This document shows, piece after piece, positions 18,001 to 27,524 of a stretch of 64,000 nucleotides of DNA. The translations under genes were made by a program, and so were the position numbers. Position 1 is the first letter of the stretch. Every line of letters begins with the position of its first letter. A model generated the notes under the pieces. The model was not told where the DNA came from. It worked only from the letters and a program-made list of their open reading frames with translations, and searched no databases. The stretch is from Propionibacterium cyclohexanicum (GTDB lineage Bacteria; Actinomycetota; Actinomycetes; Propionibacteriales; Propionibacteriaceae), in contig NZ_FOGZ01000009.1 of assembly GCF_900111365.1 (NCBI RefSeq), positions 1-64,000 on the forward strand, read 5' to 3'.

Positions 18001-20442
18001 GGGCGCCACGGGCTCGTTCACCTCGTGAGCCACCGACCAGATCGCGGCCTCCGTGGCACCGCCGAGGGCGACGAACCGGGCGCCCGGCGCCATAACCTCA
18101 ACCCTGCCGGGCTGCTCGACGGGCACCCAGTCGCCCGAGACGAGCACGAGGCGCAGCGCGTCCACCGGCGTGCGCTCGCGGTCCCACGCACCGAGCACGA
18201 GATCGAGCTGGGCAGGCACCGAGTTCCATACCGTCACCTCATGGCGCACGAGCGCCGTGAGCCATCCCTGGGGGTCGGTCAACAGCCCATCGGGCGGCAC
18301 GACCACCCGGCCACCAGCGCCCAGCACCCCGAACTCGTTGAACACGGACAAGTCGAAGGAATGTCGGGACACGGCCAGGACCGCGTCGTCAGCCCCGATG
18401 TGGTAGGCCCCGACCATCGCGTCGAGGGTCGTCGCTGCCTGCCGGTGGGTCACGACAACCCCCTTGGGGTGGCCTGTCGACCCCGAGGTGAAGATGACAT
18501 AGGCGGGCGCATCGGGTCCTGCCTGCACCAGCTCGTCGGGGGGCACGGTCGTTTCGCCCTCCAGCGCGGCGACAACATCGGCGAGCACCGGGCTCGCCGC
18601 CGAGAGGATTGCCGGGGCACCGTGCCATGCTCGAACCTGAGCGACGACGTCGTCGCGACGCGCCGAAGGCCAGTCGGGCTCGACGGGAATGTAAGGCATG
18701 CCCGCGACCAGCGCACCGAGGTGTGCCGCAAGTTGTGCTGCTCCTGGTCCGAGATCGACGACAAGTGAGGTCGTGCCCTTCTGAGCGGTGAGCCAGCGCG
18801 CGACCGTCGCGGCGCCGGCGGAAAGCTGGCCGCGGGTGACGGTCCGGTTCTTCTCGACGAGGGCGACGGCATGGGGATCGTGGCGAGCCAGGTTCCAGAA
18901 GGGCTCGTGCAGTGCGTGACGCGTGACAGATGCCGGCCCCGTGGGCGCGGGCGCGCGCAGCGTCAGGTCTGCCTCGGGGAGCGCCGCATCGCGGGCGACG
19001 CCCTCGATGGTCGCGACCAGGTCGTCGAAGGCGGCCGCCAAGACATGGGGATCGAAGCCGTCCGCACGGCAGTCCCAATCGACGGCCAGTCCACCCTGCG
19101 TCTCGGAGAACTGGCAGTCGAGCAGCACCTGCGGCGTCTGGCTCACGGAGACCTCGTGACGCTGCCGGAGCGCGCCCAGTTCGTGGCGTCCGCTCATGCC
19201 GATGGTGGAGGTGATCACGATGGGCGTCACGAAACGCTCCGCACCGCGCGCCCTGGCCGCCATCCGCGCGATCTCGACTCCCGAGATCGCACCGTGCGAC
19301 ATCGCCTCGAAGATCTGGGCGTGGGCATCGCAGGTGCGCTCTCGAAGCGTGGGATGCCCGCCGGGCAGTTCGACCAGGATCGTCGAGGTGAAGTCCCCGA
19401 CGATCCGCTCGACGTCGGGGCCGACCGGTTCTCTTCGGGAAAGGGTCATTGCGATGACTCCCGGTGTCCCTTTGCCGTAGCGGTGCAGGATGCGGCCGGT
19501 GAGTGCCACCAGAAGTGCCGTCGGAGTCACCGCGCACTCAGCAGCGACAGCCCGCAGACCTGCCCATGAGCGGCTGCCCAGACGCCCTGACAGACGCCGG
19601 TAGCCGGTGTCGTGTCCCGGTTCGCAGACTGACGACAGGACGAGGGGATCGGGCATTGTCGGAACGCGCCCGGCCCAGAAGCGGCGATCCTCCTCCTGGC
19701 GGCGGTGCCGTCCGGGATCGGCCGCCAACAGCCGCTGATAATCCTCGAAGGTCGTTCTCGGCCGCTCGAGCACTGCTCCTGGATCGCGAAGGGCCCGGTC
19801 GAGATCGGCGACGATCGTGGCAAGGCCGCTGAAATCCGAGATCAGCAGGTCGACCGACAGGTGCAGCACCCAGTTGTCGTCACCGGTGGTGACCACCAGG
19901 TCGATGAGGGGTCCGCCCGAGACGGGGTACTGCTTGCCCCTCAGTGTGCCCCGTACCTCCTGGCGTTCCTCCGCGCCCCGGAACTGGACCGGGACCTTGA
20001 GGTCAGAGGCGATGAACTGGCTGCCGTCGTCGGTGAACTGGGCCCGCAGCATGGGGTGACAGGCGACGACTTTCGCCCAGGCGGCGTCCAGCCGTGCCCG
20101 GCGCCCCGGTGGGGGGCCGAGGACCGAGGGATCGAGGATGAATTCGGTGTACCCGTGACAGCCGGTGCTCCCGTCGGCGAAGGCGCTCGTACGCCCCAGG
20201 AGGTAAGCGGCTTGGATGTCGGTGGTCGGAAAGGTCGCCTCCCCGCTCGTGCCGCTCTGTGCGCCGTCGAGCAGGGTGATGAGGCTCTCGCGTCCGAGTC
20301 GGACCCGCTGTTTGAGCGCCTCGGTCATCGCCCCGACAGGAGCCGAGAACCGCAGCCGACGGTCCGCGGTGACAGTGATCGCAATACCGCCGGCCTCGAG
20401 CTCGTCCAGCAGTTCCTTGGCATCCTCGGTGGTCTGCGTCAC
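15082..20442 (-). CDS. NRPS 2: docking-Cy-A(MT)-PCP-TE, PchF-like
   Basis: 1786 aa. A TubC-like docking domain fills about 5-58. The heterocyclisation (Cy) domain is about 70-490, with the active motif reading DLLISDFSG (198-206; the usual last Ser is Gly) and the Cy signature SQTPQVLLDCQ. The adenylation domain is about 510-930, resuming near 1330, with a methyltransferase inserted at about 980-1320 (SAM motif LEIGAGTG). The residues lining its pocket read, by my alignment, D-L-F-N-L-S-L-I-W-K, one change from the cysteine code. The PCP Ser is S1430 in MGGDS. The thioesterase is about 1490-1786 and carries GYCLGG, so Cys1574 replaces the usual nucleophilic Ser; His1763 may complete it. Predicted role: add and cyclise a last Cys, C-methylate it, and release. 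GTG start, GTGA overlap with NRPS 1. Confidence 0.93.
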   Translation of the reverse strand: MTQTTEDAKELLDELEAGGIAITVTADRRLRFSAPVGAMTEALKQRVRLGRESLITLLDGAQSGTSGEATFPTTDIQAAYLLGRTSAFADGSTGCHGYTEFILDPSVLGPPPGRRARLDAAWAKVVACHPMLRAQFTDDGSQFIASDLKVPVQFRGAEERQEVRGTLRGKQYPVSGGPLIDLVVTTGDDNWVLHLSVDLLISDFSGLATIVADLDRALRDPGAVLERPRTTFEDYQRLLAADPGRHRRQEEDRRFWAGRVPTMPDPLVLSSVCEPGHDTGYRRLSGRLGSRSWAGLRAVAAECAVTPTALLVALTGRILHRYGKGTPGVIAMTLSRREPVGPDVERIVGDFTSTILVELPGGHPTLRERTCDAHAQIFEAMSHGAISGVEIARMAARARGAERFVTPIVITSTIGMSGRHELGALRQRHEVSVSQTPQVLLDCQFSETQGGLAVDWDCRADGFDPHVLAAAFDDLVATIEGVARDAALPEADLTLRAPAPTGPASVTRHALHEPFWNLARHDPHAVALVEKNRTVTRGQLSAGAATVARWLTAQKGTTSLVVDLGPGAAQLAAHLGALVAGMPYIPVEPDWPSARRDDVVAQVRAWHGAPAILSAASPVLADVVAALEGETTVPPDELVQAGPDAPAYVIFTSGSTGHPKGVVVTHRQAATTLDAMVGAYHIGADDAVLAVSRHSFDLSVFNEFGVLGAGGRVVVPPDGLLTDPQGWLTALVRHEVTVWNSVPAQLDLVLGAWDRERTPVDALRLVLVSGDWVPVEQPGRVEVMAPGARFVALGGATEAAIWSVAHEVNEPVAPATRSIPYGRALPGQSVWVLNADDEPAVVGQVGEIVIAGGGVADGYAASPELTAAAFFRHPRTGERCYRTGDLGRLMASGEVEFLGRRDGQVKIRGHRIELREIEAVLEDDPRIERAAAGVDSSGVACRIVAGVVSHTCSPDDRLERVVTPSLRVSLRTAHSDRSILAGVDLHRRLDELAVHHMLRVLAGAAGSTASETVDGPPVLSGRHALRWIRYLEASGLLATDDRLPRSADVPSADQLSDEWQRLTASAELTADQTAVLGYVQSCFDQLEGLLDGSVDPLELLFPRGDQSLARATYRATPAALWGNAVVAGVVAAAVAQLAEDGERARILEIGAGTGATTEVVLDELDREGHEVDYMFTDISRFFLDSARERWPRLETALFDINRPAGDQGLPAHSADIVLAANVLHNSRDIAVALARVAELLEPSGLAVIIDSTSDSPLLMTTMEFKEGLPQQPDDARAATGSPFLTIDQWRSAIDSSPLRLVDVAPGEGDVLGSGHQHVFVLTPRAHRARVTPQIVRGIAAARLPRYMVPDAVAVLDAIPLSPNGKVDRSAIAQGVRPVGGASRQHESGQSHGLADKNERIVARVWQEVLGLPDAAITSPRDDFFDMGGDSLLLARCVAQLRREMPDGDNTPWDAALRAIVADPTIAGCAAAFAGPSPRHPGAAGTPVVPLSDAERWPGDDLVVLVHDGSGGLEPYDDLVRALADRPHPELIGLRRVPGDGFSQASADRRLETLAARYQTALTPGDRPVHLVGYCLGGLVAASLAARLSAAGRTVASTTVVSSYRLPFVVRDDLLIDYAFAKVMGRDPAQAGIVVDDGQLGHALRTARQDHVTEITEQVLAEYGEPPLRLALGAAPRTSSERLTAMSEQWPGMTLDGVRSVRDSVAASFEAVAAWQPLPYLGDIDFLRQNGPLYFLPGLADDMTDFWSDHCLGTLRVRDIAGTHFDCLRSGQTAGAAEILDGIWRRR

Positions 20443-23400
20443 AGCACGCCCTCCTCGATCCGTGTGTCGCCCGTCTCCGGGTCATCCCGATCCGCCAACG
20501 GATTCGCCGACCGCAGTTCGGCGGTGAAGTCTGCGAGCACCGGGTGCAGGAACAGCTGGCGCAGTTCGACGTCGGTGCCGAGGTCTTCCCGCAGCCGCTG
20601 TATGCAGCGAGTGGCCGTCACCGAGTCGCCCCCGACACGGAAGAAGTTGGTCGCGGGTCCGGCCTCGGTGCCGAGCAGCTCGCTCCACGCATCGCCGACC
20701 ACCCGCTCGATGTCGTCGCTGCCGGCCTCTTCGTCATCCGAGATGGCCAGCAGCGCGGACGCGATGCCCTCGAGCCAACCCGCTGCGCGTGAGTGCTCGA
20801 GGAGCTGGGACGTGAAGTCGGCGGACAGGTGAACTCCCCGGGCATCGTCGTGGATCTGGAGGTCAATGAGGGTCTGTGGGGTCTGTGATCTCGACCGGGT
20901 CAGCTCTCCCAGGCGCCCGATGTCATCCAGGCGACCGCCGTCGAGCAGACCGAAGCCGCTGGTGAACACGACGGGGAACATCGCGCGGCCGGGATCCCCG
21001 GTGACACGCAGGAGCTCACGAGAGATCCAGTCGAGCGAAATCTCCTGGTGATCGGTGGCGTCGAGGATGTCGCGCTGCACCGATCGGGCCATCTCGAGAA
21101 GGTCGTCCGAGACGCTCGCCCGGACCGGCACGAGCGAGGTGAAATCTCCCACACATCCGGTCAGGGCAATGTCACTCGGCTCCCTATCGAAGCGAGTGAG
21201 GTTGATCGTGCAGGCGGGCTGTCCGGTGTCCGCGCACAGCGTCCGGGCGTAGGCGGCCAGGACAAGCGCGGTGGGAGTGACCCTGCCCGCGGCCGCAGCT
21301 GTGCGGATGCGTTCCCAGGCGGGCCGCGCGATGACCCGTTCGACCCGCTCGATATCGGGGACGCCTGCAGCGGCCATCTCCGTCAGCGACGCGATCGCGG
21401 GCGCGGGAGGGAGCTCTGGTACCCGGGTGCGCCACCAGTGTTCCGAGTCAGCCATCGAGGCACGCGTCGAGTCTGGCATCGACTCGTTCGTCGCCGAGTC
21501 GATGCCTCGCAGCCAGGGCCGTTGCGCCAGGTGCCGAGGGATGGCCGAGGCCGGTGGCGCGGGGGGCAACTCTCCCCCCGTGTAAGCGACGCCGAGCTCG
21601 GCGAGCGCGAGGAACATCGACGCGCCATCCAGGTGAAGGTTGTCCATCCCCACCCCGACGATTGCCTCCTCGCCCTGGCGATATCGCACCACCATGCCCG
21701 GATCGGTCGAGGGGTCGGGTACCTCGCGCTCGGTGGCGGCCCGCGGGTCCGGGGAGGCGAAGAGCATCATAGGCGGTTTGGCGAGCTCGACCATGCGGTC
21801 GCCGTCGACGACGCTGCGCAATTCGGCATGACGTGCCCGGACGGCCTCGACGGCTCGTCCCAGAGCGGAGACGTCAAGGGCCGTGGTCCTGAACTCGAAG
21901 TAGCAATGTGAGGCGACTCCCCCGAGGATCTGGTGGGGCGCGCGCCCTGCGAGATAGGCCCGCTGCACGGCCGTGAGCGGCCACCCTGCCGCAACCTCGG
22001 ATGAAGGTGCCGTCATCGCCGAGCCGGTGTCAGCGCGAGGCCGGCGGGCGAGCGTGGCCGCCAGCTCGGTGAAGCTTGACGCGTTGAACAGGTCAACGAG
22101 TCGCACGGCAATACCTTCGGCGCGCAACTCGCTGACGATCTTCGTAGCGCGCAGCGAATCGCCGCCCGCGGCGAAGAAATCGGCATCGTCCGCCGGCTCC
22201 TGGCCCAGATGCGCACGCCAGGCCCCCCGAAGCCGCGTGGTCGTCCACTCGGCATGAGCCGACCGGGCACCCGGTTCCTGCTCATTCGTGATCGGCGCCG
22301 ACGATGCGACCGGTCGGGGCTGCGCGGGGCCGGATGCGCCGCCCGATGCCTCGGCCGCCCCACGTGCCCTGAGGCAGAATGCACCGGGCGTCAACTCGGT
22401 GACCTCGAAGGGACGCCATCCGGCGTCGCGGAGCATGCCCCACCACTGTCCGGGATCGCGCAGCGCGGTGGACTCCTGGTGGCAGATCCTCGGGTCGAGA
22501 AGTGCCGCGGACAGCAGCGAGATGGCCCCGGCGGTCGCCAGTTCGCCCACCATCAGCTCGGCGCCGCCGGTGCGGCGCAGCATGTGCACCAGCCGGGAGT
22601 CGCGGTGCAATGATCCGAAGGCCACGACGAGGTCGGCGGGCCGGCCGGTCGGTTCGGGAACGACGCGCTCGCCGCGCACGGATGCGAGGTCTGCCAAGAG
22701 CAGATCGGGTTCCACCTGCTCCCAGTCAGCCCCGGCCGGTACCCCGCGCGCGTCGGCGCCGAGCACCGCGGCGACGGCGCGGCGAAGGGAACCGTCGCCG
22801 CTTCCAAGTTCGACGATGCGGATGCAAGCGACGCCGCGGATCACGTCCGCAATCCTCTGCACGAAGCGCCTGCCCGCCACCGAACGCAGCATCAGTGCCT
22901 GGGGGGACAGGCTCTCGTCCTCCAGGAGTCGTGTGACCGGCATCGAGCCGGTCACACAGCGCACCAGTGTCGCAGCCTCGTCATGCCTCGGTGCGCACCG
23001 TTGCCCGACGGCGAGTTCTCGCCACCGGGCAACGGTCGCCTCGAAGCGCGGCAGGACCGCCGGCGTCCCCGGCGCATCAAGGGCAGACAGTGCCGTCACG
23101 ATGACCTCCTCGGCCCATGTGTCGATCGTCTCGGCCTTCTCTGGCGGCTGTTGCGAGGGCTGCGCCATAGGCACCGGCGACGGGTCAGGGGCCTGCCCAC
23201 CCGCCCGAGCAACAAGTCCGGCAACGAAACGGTCGAACAGCCGCTGGAGGACCTTGCGGGGACCGACGCCGTCGGGATGGTCCCAGCGAATCGTCAGCAC
23301 GCCGTCACGCCGTTCGAGCTGGCAGTCGAGGAGGACGCCCGGCGTGCTCGTCCGCGTCTCCACCACCCGCAGGCCGCCGACCGCCAGGGTTTCGTCCACG

Positions 23401-26400
23401 CCGAGTCCGGTCGTCGAGGTGAACACCACCGGATAAGCCGCTCGTCCGGCCCGCGCGATGTCGATCTCGTCCGGCAGCTTTCCGGCCACGGCCAGCCCGA
23501 GCTGACGGGCAGCCTCGGTCGCGGAACCGTCCGCGCCGAGCGTGCACAGCCCCAGACGGGTGAAGTTCCCGAGCGTCTCCCCGATGTCCGGGTGACCCGG
23601 ATCGGGGCGCTGCGAGATCGGCACCGTGATTCCGATGGTGCGCTGGGAGGCTGAGCCGGCGAGTACGGCCGCAAGTTGCGCGAGAACCAGGGCAGACACC
23701 GAGGCGCCCTCGACGGTCGATGCCGCGTCGAGCGCTGCTGTCTGGGCAGCGGAGAGCGTCATGACCAGCGAGCGGCTGCATGAAGCGACGGCGGGTGCGG
23801 CGAGTCCGAGCCTCGGCGGCTCGGGCAGAGATACATGCGCGCGCGGCCCGTCCTCGTCGCCGGCACGGCACACGGCGAAGTGGCGGAAGGCCCCGGCCGA
23901 CGGATCGATCGGCGCGCTGACCACCTCCCCTTGCTGGGGGACGGCGGTCGCTGCGAGCGCGGCAATTACCGCTGCGATGGCGCGCGCGTCCATCATCAGG
24001 TAGTTGAGGCGGACCCCGAAGGTCTCGGGCTGTCGGCGGCACACGAGCAGGGTGATCGCCGGGCAGTCATCCCAGCTGCCCGTGCATGCCGTGAGCACAT
24101 CGGCCATGGTGCCGACCGCGACTTCCTCGACCGTCACCTCGCCGCTCGCACGCACCTCCTGCAGCACCTCTTCGGTGCGAGCCAGGCGAAGCACTTCGAA
24201 ACGGGCCACGAGATCGCGCGACTCACGGCGCAGGGCGTCCACGTCGACGGGCGAGCCGTCCCGGGTGCGAAGGATCACGCCCAGCAACGGTGCACAGCGT
24301 GTGACTCCGTCGACCCCGTCTGCCCCGACCGCATAGGCGCGCTGGAGCGGAGTCAGCGGGAATGGGCCGGTCTGCGCGGCATCCGGCTCGGACGCAGCGG
24401 TCGTGATGGAGGCTTTCCGCCCCGGGTGACAGGCTCGCGAGAAGCCCGCGAAGGTGGGGTCCTCGAACAGATCTGCCACCTCGACGTCGAACCCGGCTTC
24501 CCGGGCACGCCGGCACAGCAGCGTGGCCGTCAGGGAGTCCCCGCCCAGCTCGAAGAGATTGTCGGTGTCCCGTTCCTTCGCCACGCCGAGCGCCGCGCGC
24601 CACAGCCGGGCAATCACCGTGCTCGGCGATGCCACGTCGTGAGCGGCCATCGGCTCTTCGATGAGCGCCCGGACACGTGCACGATCCACCTTGCCGTTCG
24701 CAGTGAGCGGCATGCTGTCCGCCATCCGGATCTCACTCGGCACCATGTAGGCAGGCAGGGAGGGTGCCAGCGCCTCGCGGATCGAGCCCACGTCGCAGGC
24801 GTCACCCCGCACGAGGGCCCCCAGCGCCCGGCGATCACGGATGTCGACCACCACCGCGTCCGACAGTCCGTCGATGCGACGCAGCGCGTGCTCCACCTCC
24901 GAGCACTCGATGCGGTGTCCGCGGATCTTCACCTGGGTATCGGCACGGCCGAGAAAGATGAGCAGCGGGTCGGAGTACCACATCCCGTAATCACCGGTGC
25001 GATACCAGCGATCCCCATCGCGTTCGACGAAACGCTCAGCAGTCAGGATCTCGTTGTGGAAGTACCCTTCGGCGACGCCCGCTCCGCCGATCCACAGCTC
25101 ACCGGGGACCAGGTCCGGACGATCTCTACCGTGCTCGTCGGCCACCCGGTAGTGCTGTCCCGATAGCGGGAGACCGTAGGGAATGGTCGTCCACTCCTCA
25201 CGCAGGTGCGCGGCGTCGACCACGAACTCATTGGACCAAATCGCACCTTCGGTTGCACCCCCCATGGCCACGACGTCGACCCCGAGGAACGTCGCGTGAA
25301 GCGTACGCACAAGGCCTGCCTCGACCCAGTCTCCCGAGCAGATCACGAGGCGAAGCGGTAGCGGATCACCGGCGTCCACTGTGCGCGGCGCCACAACGCA
25401 CAACATCTCGGCGAGGGCGGGCACGGTGTTCCAGACCGTCACACCGTTGCGGGCGACCAGCTCCGCCCAGGCGAACGCGTCCCGCCGCTGGTCCTCGACG
25501 ATCGTGACGACTGCGCCACCGGCCGACAGCGGCCCGAAGATGTCGAAGACACTCAGGTCGAAGTCAAGAGCCGACACCGCGAGGGTGCGATCCGAGCGCC
25601 GGAGACCGTGGCGCGCATTCACGTCGGCAACCGTGTTGGCAGCAGCCCGGTGCGCGATGGCCACACCTTTCGGCGACCCGGTGGAACCCGAGGTGTAGAT
25701 GATGTAGGCGAGAGTATCGGGCGCGACAGCGCGCGGACCCTCGAGGGGCTCAGGCAGCTGCGACATCCAGCTCTCGGTGATCCGCACCGTGGCCCCTGCT
25801 TCGGCGGCCACCTTCGCCGCCCGCTCCGCGGGCTGATCGAGACCGTAGGGAAGGTAGGTACAACCGGCATACAGCACACCCAGGACAGCGACCACCTGAG
25901 CCGGACCCTTCGGTAGGTGCACCATGACCACGTCTGTGGGCTTCGTGACATCCGAGAGCTTGGCTGCTACCCGCAACGCCGCCCGATCGAGTTCGGCCGC
26001 CGTCGCCTTCCCGGGAACGCTCGTCGTCCACGGCACCGGACCGACGGCCTGCGGATCCCAGATCAGGCTGAGACCGTCCGGTTCTTCGGCGACACGCCGC
26101 CGGAACTGCCCGTGGAGCAATCCGCGACACACCGGCGCACTCCCGTTGGCCGCCGCCCGACGCTGCAGGGTCAATGCGGGCAGAGTGACCAGGTCGTCCA
26201 CCCCGAGGCCCTCGAGACCCTTGTCCGCGATCTGGTGCAGAGACGAGCAGAACGCCTCGAACAACTGCCGTGCGACCGGCTCGGGGAAGGCCCCCACGCG
26301 GACGTCGAACGAGACGGTCGTGCCACGTTCGTCCAGACGGGCGATCTGGCAGTCGATCAGTACCTGCGGGGTGATCGACCACGAATGCTCGGGTGTCCCG

Positions 26401-27452
26401 AGCACAGCGGTTGTCGCACTGTCGAACAGGACCGAGGTGGCGCCGAAGGTGAACACGTAGGGCGACAGGCCTTGATGCCTGCCGGCCCTGAGTCCTTCCC
26501 TCAGCTCCTCGAGAGCGGGCACACCGCGCGACATCCGGTAGCGGTACTCGTTCCTTACGTCCTGAAGGAGCGCGGGAAGGCTGTCCCAAGGGCGAGCCCG
26601 GTGAAGGTGCGAGACGGTTCTGTCGGCCACCTCGCCAAGGGAGGACCGGGCGTCCAGTCCGGTCACTGTCACGATGAACTGGTCGTTGGACGACCATCTG
26701 CGCAGGCACTCCTCGTACACGGCCAGGGTAAGCGCGGGGAGCGGTGTCCTCGCCTGGCGGGCCACCTTCTCGAGCGAATGCCATTCCTCGGTCGTCAGGA
26801 TGTCCTCGAACCGGGCCGCGGACTTCGCAGACTCCTTGTGCGTCCTCGGAAGCGTCGGCGGGGCGAACAGGGCGTGCTCCTGTGAGGCCTCAAGGGCCGG
26901 GATTCGGCGGGGTGCCGGACGACCCTCCTCGAGACGTGCCGACAGTCCATCCATGCTGACAGGGGGCCGGCACTCGCCTCTCAACGCGGCAGCCAAGTCG
27001 GCCATCATCGTGCCGATACCCGCGAGATCGGTCACCACGAGTGACACGGCCAGGTGGACGATCCGGTGTCCATCCGGCAGCAGGCTCAGACACAGCTGCC
27101 ACGACCGACCTGCCGCCAGGTCGGGCCGGAAGCCCCGCAGCCCGGCGCGCAGCTCGGCGAGTCGGCGACGTAGGGACCTCTCGTCGAGTGCGCGCAGGTC
27201 TTCGATCTGCGTCGGCTCCTCATCGGCCGGCTCGTCCACGAGCACGTCACCGCGGAGCACGGCGCGCAGGCACGGATGCCTTCGCAGGCTGGTGACCGCA
27301 GCCGGGAACGATTCGACATCGAATGTCCCATCGCGGAACTCGACATAGGCGATGCAGTCGACACCACCGAGCGGCAGCGTCGAATCGGCCCCTCGGACGT
27401 ATGCCTTCTGGATGGCACTGAGGACAACACCGGGGGTGTCGATACTTGACAT
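20439..27452 (-). CDS. NRPS 1: Cy-A-PCP-Cy-MT-PCP-Cy-PCP
   Basis: 2337 aa from an ATG 5 bases after GGAAAGG; a longer frame has no such site. Domains: Cy1 8-420; A 445-905 (YTSGSTGSPKG core; pocket residues read D-L-F-N-I-S-M-I-W-K, cysteine-like); PCP1 (S973); Cy2 1030-1410; methyltransferase 1480-1690 (VELGSGDG); PCP2 (S1766); Cy3 1820-2230; PCP3 (S2277). Each Cy keeps a TPQVLIDCQ-type signature, but the DxxxxDxxS motif is intact only in Cy3 (D1937, D1942, S1945); Cy1 reads S..D..G and Cy2 N..D..A. A single A domain must serve three carriers. There is no aryl carrier domain at the N-terminus, unlike HMWP2 or PchE. First gene of the operon, behind a Fur-box-like promoter. Confidence 0.93.
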   Translation of the reverse strand: MSSIDTPGVVLSAIQKAYVRGADSTLPLGGVDCIAYVEFRDGTFDVESFPAAVTSLRRHPCLRAVLRGDVLVDEPADEEPTQIEDLRALDERSLRRRLAELRAGLRGFRPDLAAGRSWQLCLSLLPDGHRIVHLAVSLVVTDLAGIGTMMADLAAALRGECRPPVSMDGLSARLEEGRPAPRRIPALEASQEHALFAPPTLPRTHKESAKSAARFEDILTTEEWHSLEKVARQARTPLPALTLAVYEECLRRWSSNDQFIVTVTGLDARSSLGEVADRTVSHLHRARPWDSLPALLQDVRNEYRYRMSRGVPALEELREGLRAGRHQGLSPYVFTFGATSVLFDSATTAVLGTPEHSWSITPQVLIDCQIARLDERGTTVSFDVRVGAFPEPVARQLFEAFCSSLHQIADKGLEGLGVDDLVTLPALTLQRRAAANGSAPVCRGLLHGQFRRRVAEEPDGLSLIWDPQAVGPVPWTTSVPGKATAAELDRAALRVAAKLSDVTKPTDVVMVHLPKGPAQVVAVLGVLYAGCTYLPYGLDQPAERAAKVAAEAGATVRITESWMSQLPEPLEGPRAVAPDTLAYIIYTSGSTGSPKGVAIAHRAAANTVADVNARHGLRRSDRTLAVSALDFDLSVFDIFGPLSAGGAVVTIVEDQRRDAFAWAELVARNGVTVWNTVPALAEMLCVVAPRTVDAGDPLPLRLVICSGDWVEAGLVRTLHATFLGVDVVAMGGATEGAIWSNEFVVDAAHLREEWTTIPYGLPLSGQHYRVADEHGRDRPDLVPGELWIGGAGVAEGYFHNEILTAERFVERDGDRWYRTGDYGMWYSDPLLIFLGRADTQVKIRGHRIECSEVEHALRRIDGLSDAVVVDIRDRRALGALVRGDACDVGSIREALAPSLPAYMVPSEIRMADSMPLTANGKVDRARVRALIEEPMAAHDVASPSTVIARLWRAALGVAKERDTDNLFELGGDSLTATLLCRRAREAGFDVEVADLFEDPTFAGFSRACHPGRKASITTAASEPDAAQTGPFPLTPLQRAYAVGADGVDGVTRCAPLLGVILRTRDGSPVDVDALRRESRDLVARFEVLRLARTEEVLQEVRASGEVTVEEVAVGTMADVLTACTGSWDDCPAITLLVCRRQPETFGVRLNYLMMDARAIAAVIAALAATAVPQQGEVVSAPIDPSAGAFRHFAVCRAGDEDGPRAHVSLPEPPRLGLAAPAVASCSRSLVMTLSAAQTAALDAASTVEGASVSALVLAQLAAVLAGSASQRTIGITVPISQRPDPGHPDIGETLGNFTRLGLCTLGADGSATEAARQLGLAVAGKLPDEIDIARAGRAAYPVVFTSTTGLGVDETLAVGGLRVVETRTSTPGVLLDCQLERRDGVLTIRWDHPDGVGPRKVLQRLFDRFVAGLVARAGGQAPDPSPVPMAQPSQQPPEKAETIDTWAEEVIVTALSALDAPGTPAVLPRFEATVARWRELAVGQRCAPRHDEAATLVRCVTGSMPVTRLLEDESLSPQALMLRSVAGRRFVQRIADVIRGVACIRIVELGSGDGSLRRAVAAVLGADARGVPAGADWEQVEPDLLLADLASVRGERVVPEPTGRPADLVVAFGSLHRDSRLVHMLRRTGGAELMVGELATAGAISLLSAALLDPRICHQESTALRDPGQWWGMLRDAGWRPFEVTELTPGAFCLRARGAAEASGGASGPAQPRPVASSAPITNEQEPGARSAHAEWTTTRLRGAWRAHLGQEPADDADFFAAGGDSLRATKIVSELRAEGIAVRLVDLFNASSFTELAATLARRPRADTGSAMTAPSSEVAAGWPLTAVQRAYLAGRAPHQILGGVASHCYFEFRTTALDVSALGRAVEAVRARHAELRSVVDGDRMVELAKPPMMLFASPDPRAATEREVPDPSTDPGMVVRYRQGEEAIVGVGMDNLHLDGASMFLALAELGVAYTGGELPPAPPASAIPRHLAQRPWLRGIDSATNESMPDSTRASMADSEHWWRTRVPELPPAPAIASLTEMAAAGVPDIERVERVIARPAWERIRTAAAAGRVTPTALVLAAYARTLCADTGQPACTINLTRFDREPSDIALTGCVGDFTSLVPVRASVSDDLLEMARSVQRDILDATDHQEISLDWISRELLRVTGDPGRAMFPVVFTSGFGLLDGGRLDDIGRLGELTRSRSQTPQTLIDLQIHDDARGVHLSADFTSQLLEHSRAAGWLEGIASALLAISDDEEAGSDDIERVVGDAWSELLGTEAGPATNFFRVGGDSVTATRCIQRLREDLGTDVELRQLFLHPVLADFTAELRSANPLADRDDPETGDTRIEEGVL

Positions 27453-27493
27453 CGTGGCCTTTCCAACCCTGCATTCAGGAAACACGCCTAACA

Positions 27494-27515
27494 CTAATGA
27501 TTCTCATTCTAATTA
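27494..27515 (-). promoter_or_regulatory. Fur-box-like iron operator of the siderophore operon
   Basis: On the operon's strand the core is AATGAGAATCATT, an exact inverted repeat (AATGA/TCATT) matching the centre of classical Fur boxes, inside a wider imperfect repeat with CCTAAT/CTAA flanks. It lies just downstream of the -10 element, over the likely transcription start, so a bound metalloregulator (Fur, or DtxR/IdeR, whose gene is not in the window) would block initiation when iron is plentiful. Confidence 0.7.
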
Positions 27516-27524
27516 GGTGATGTA

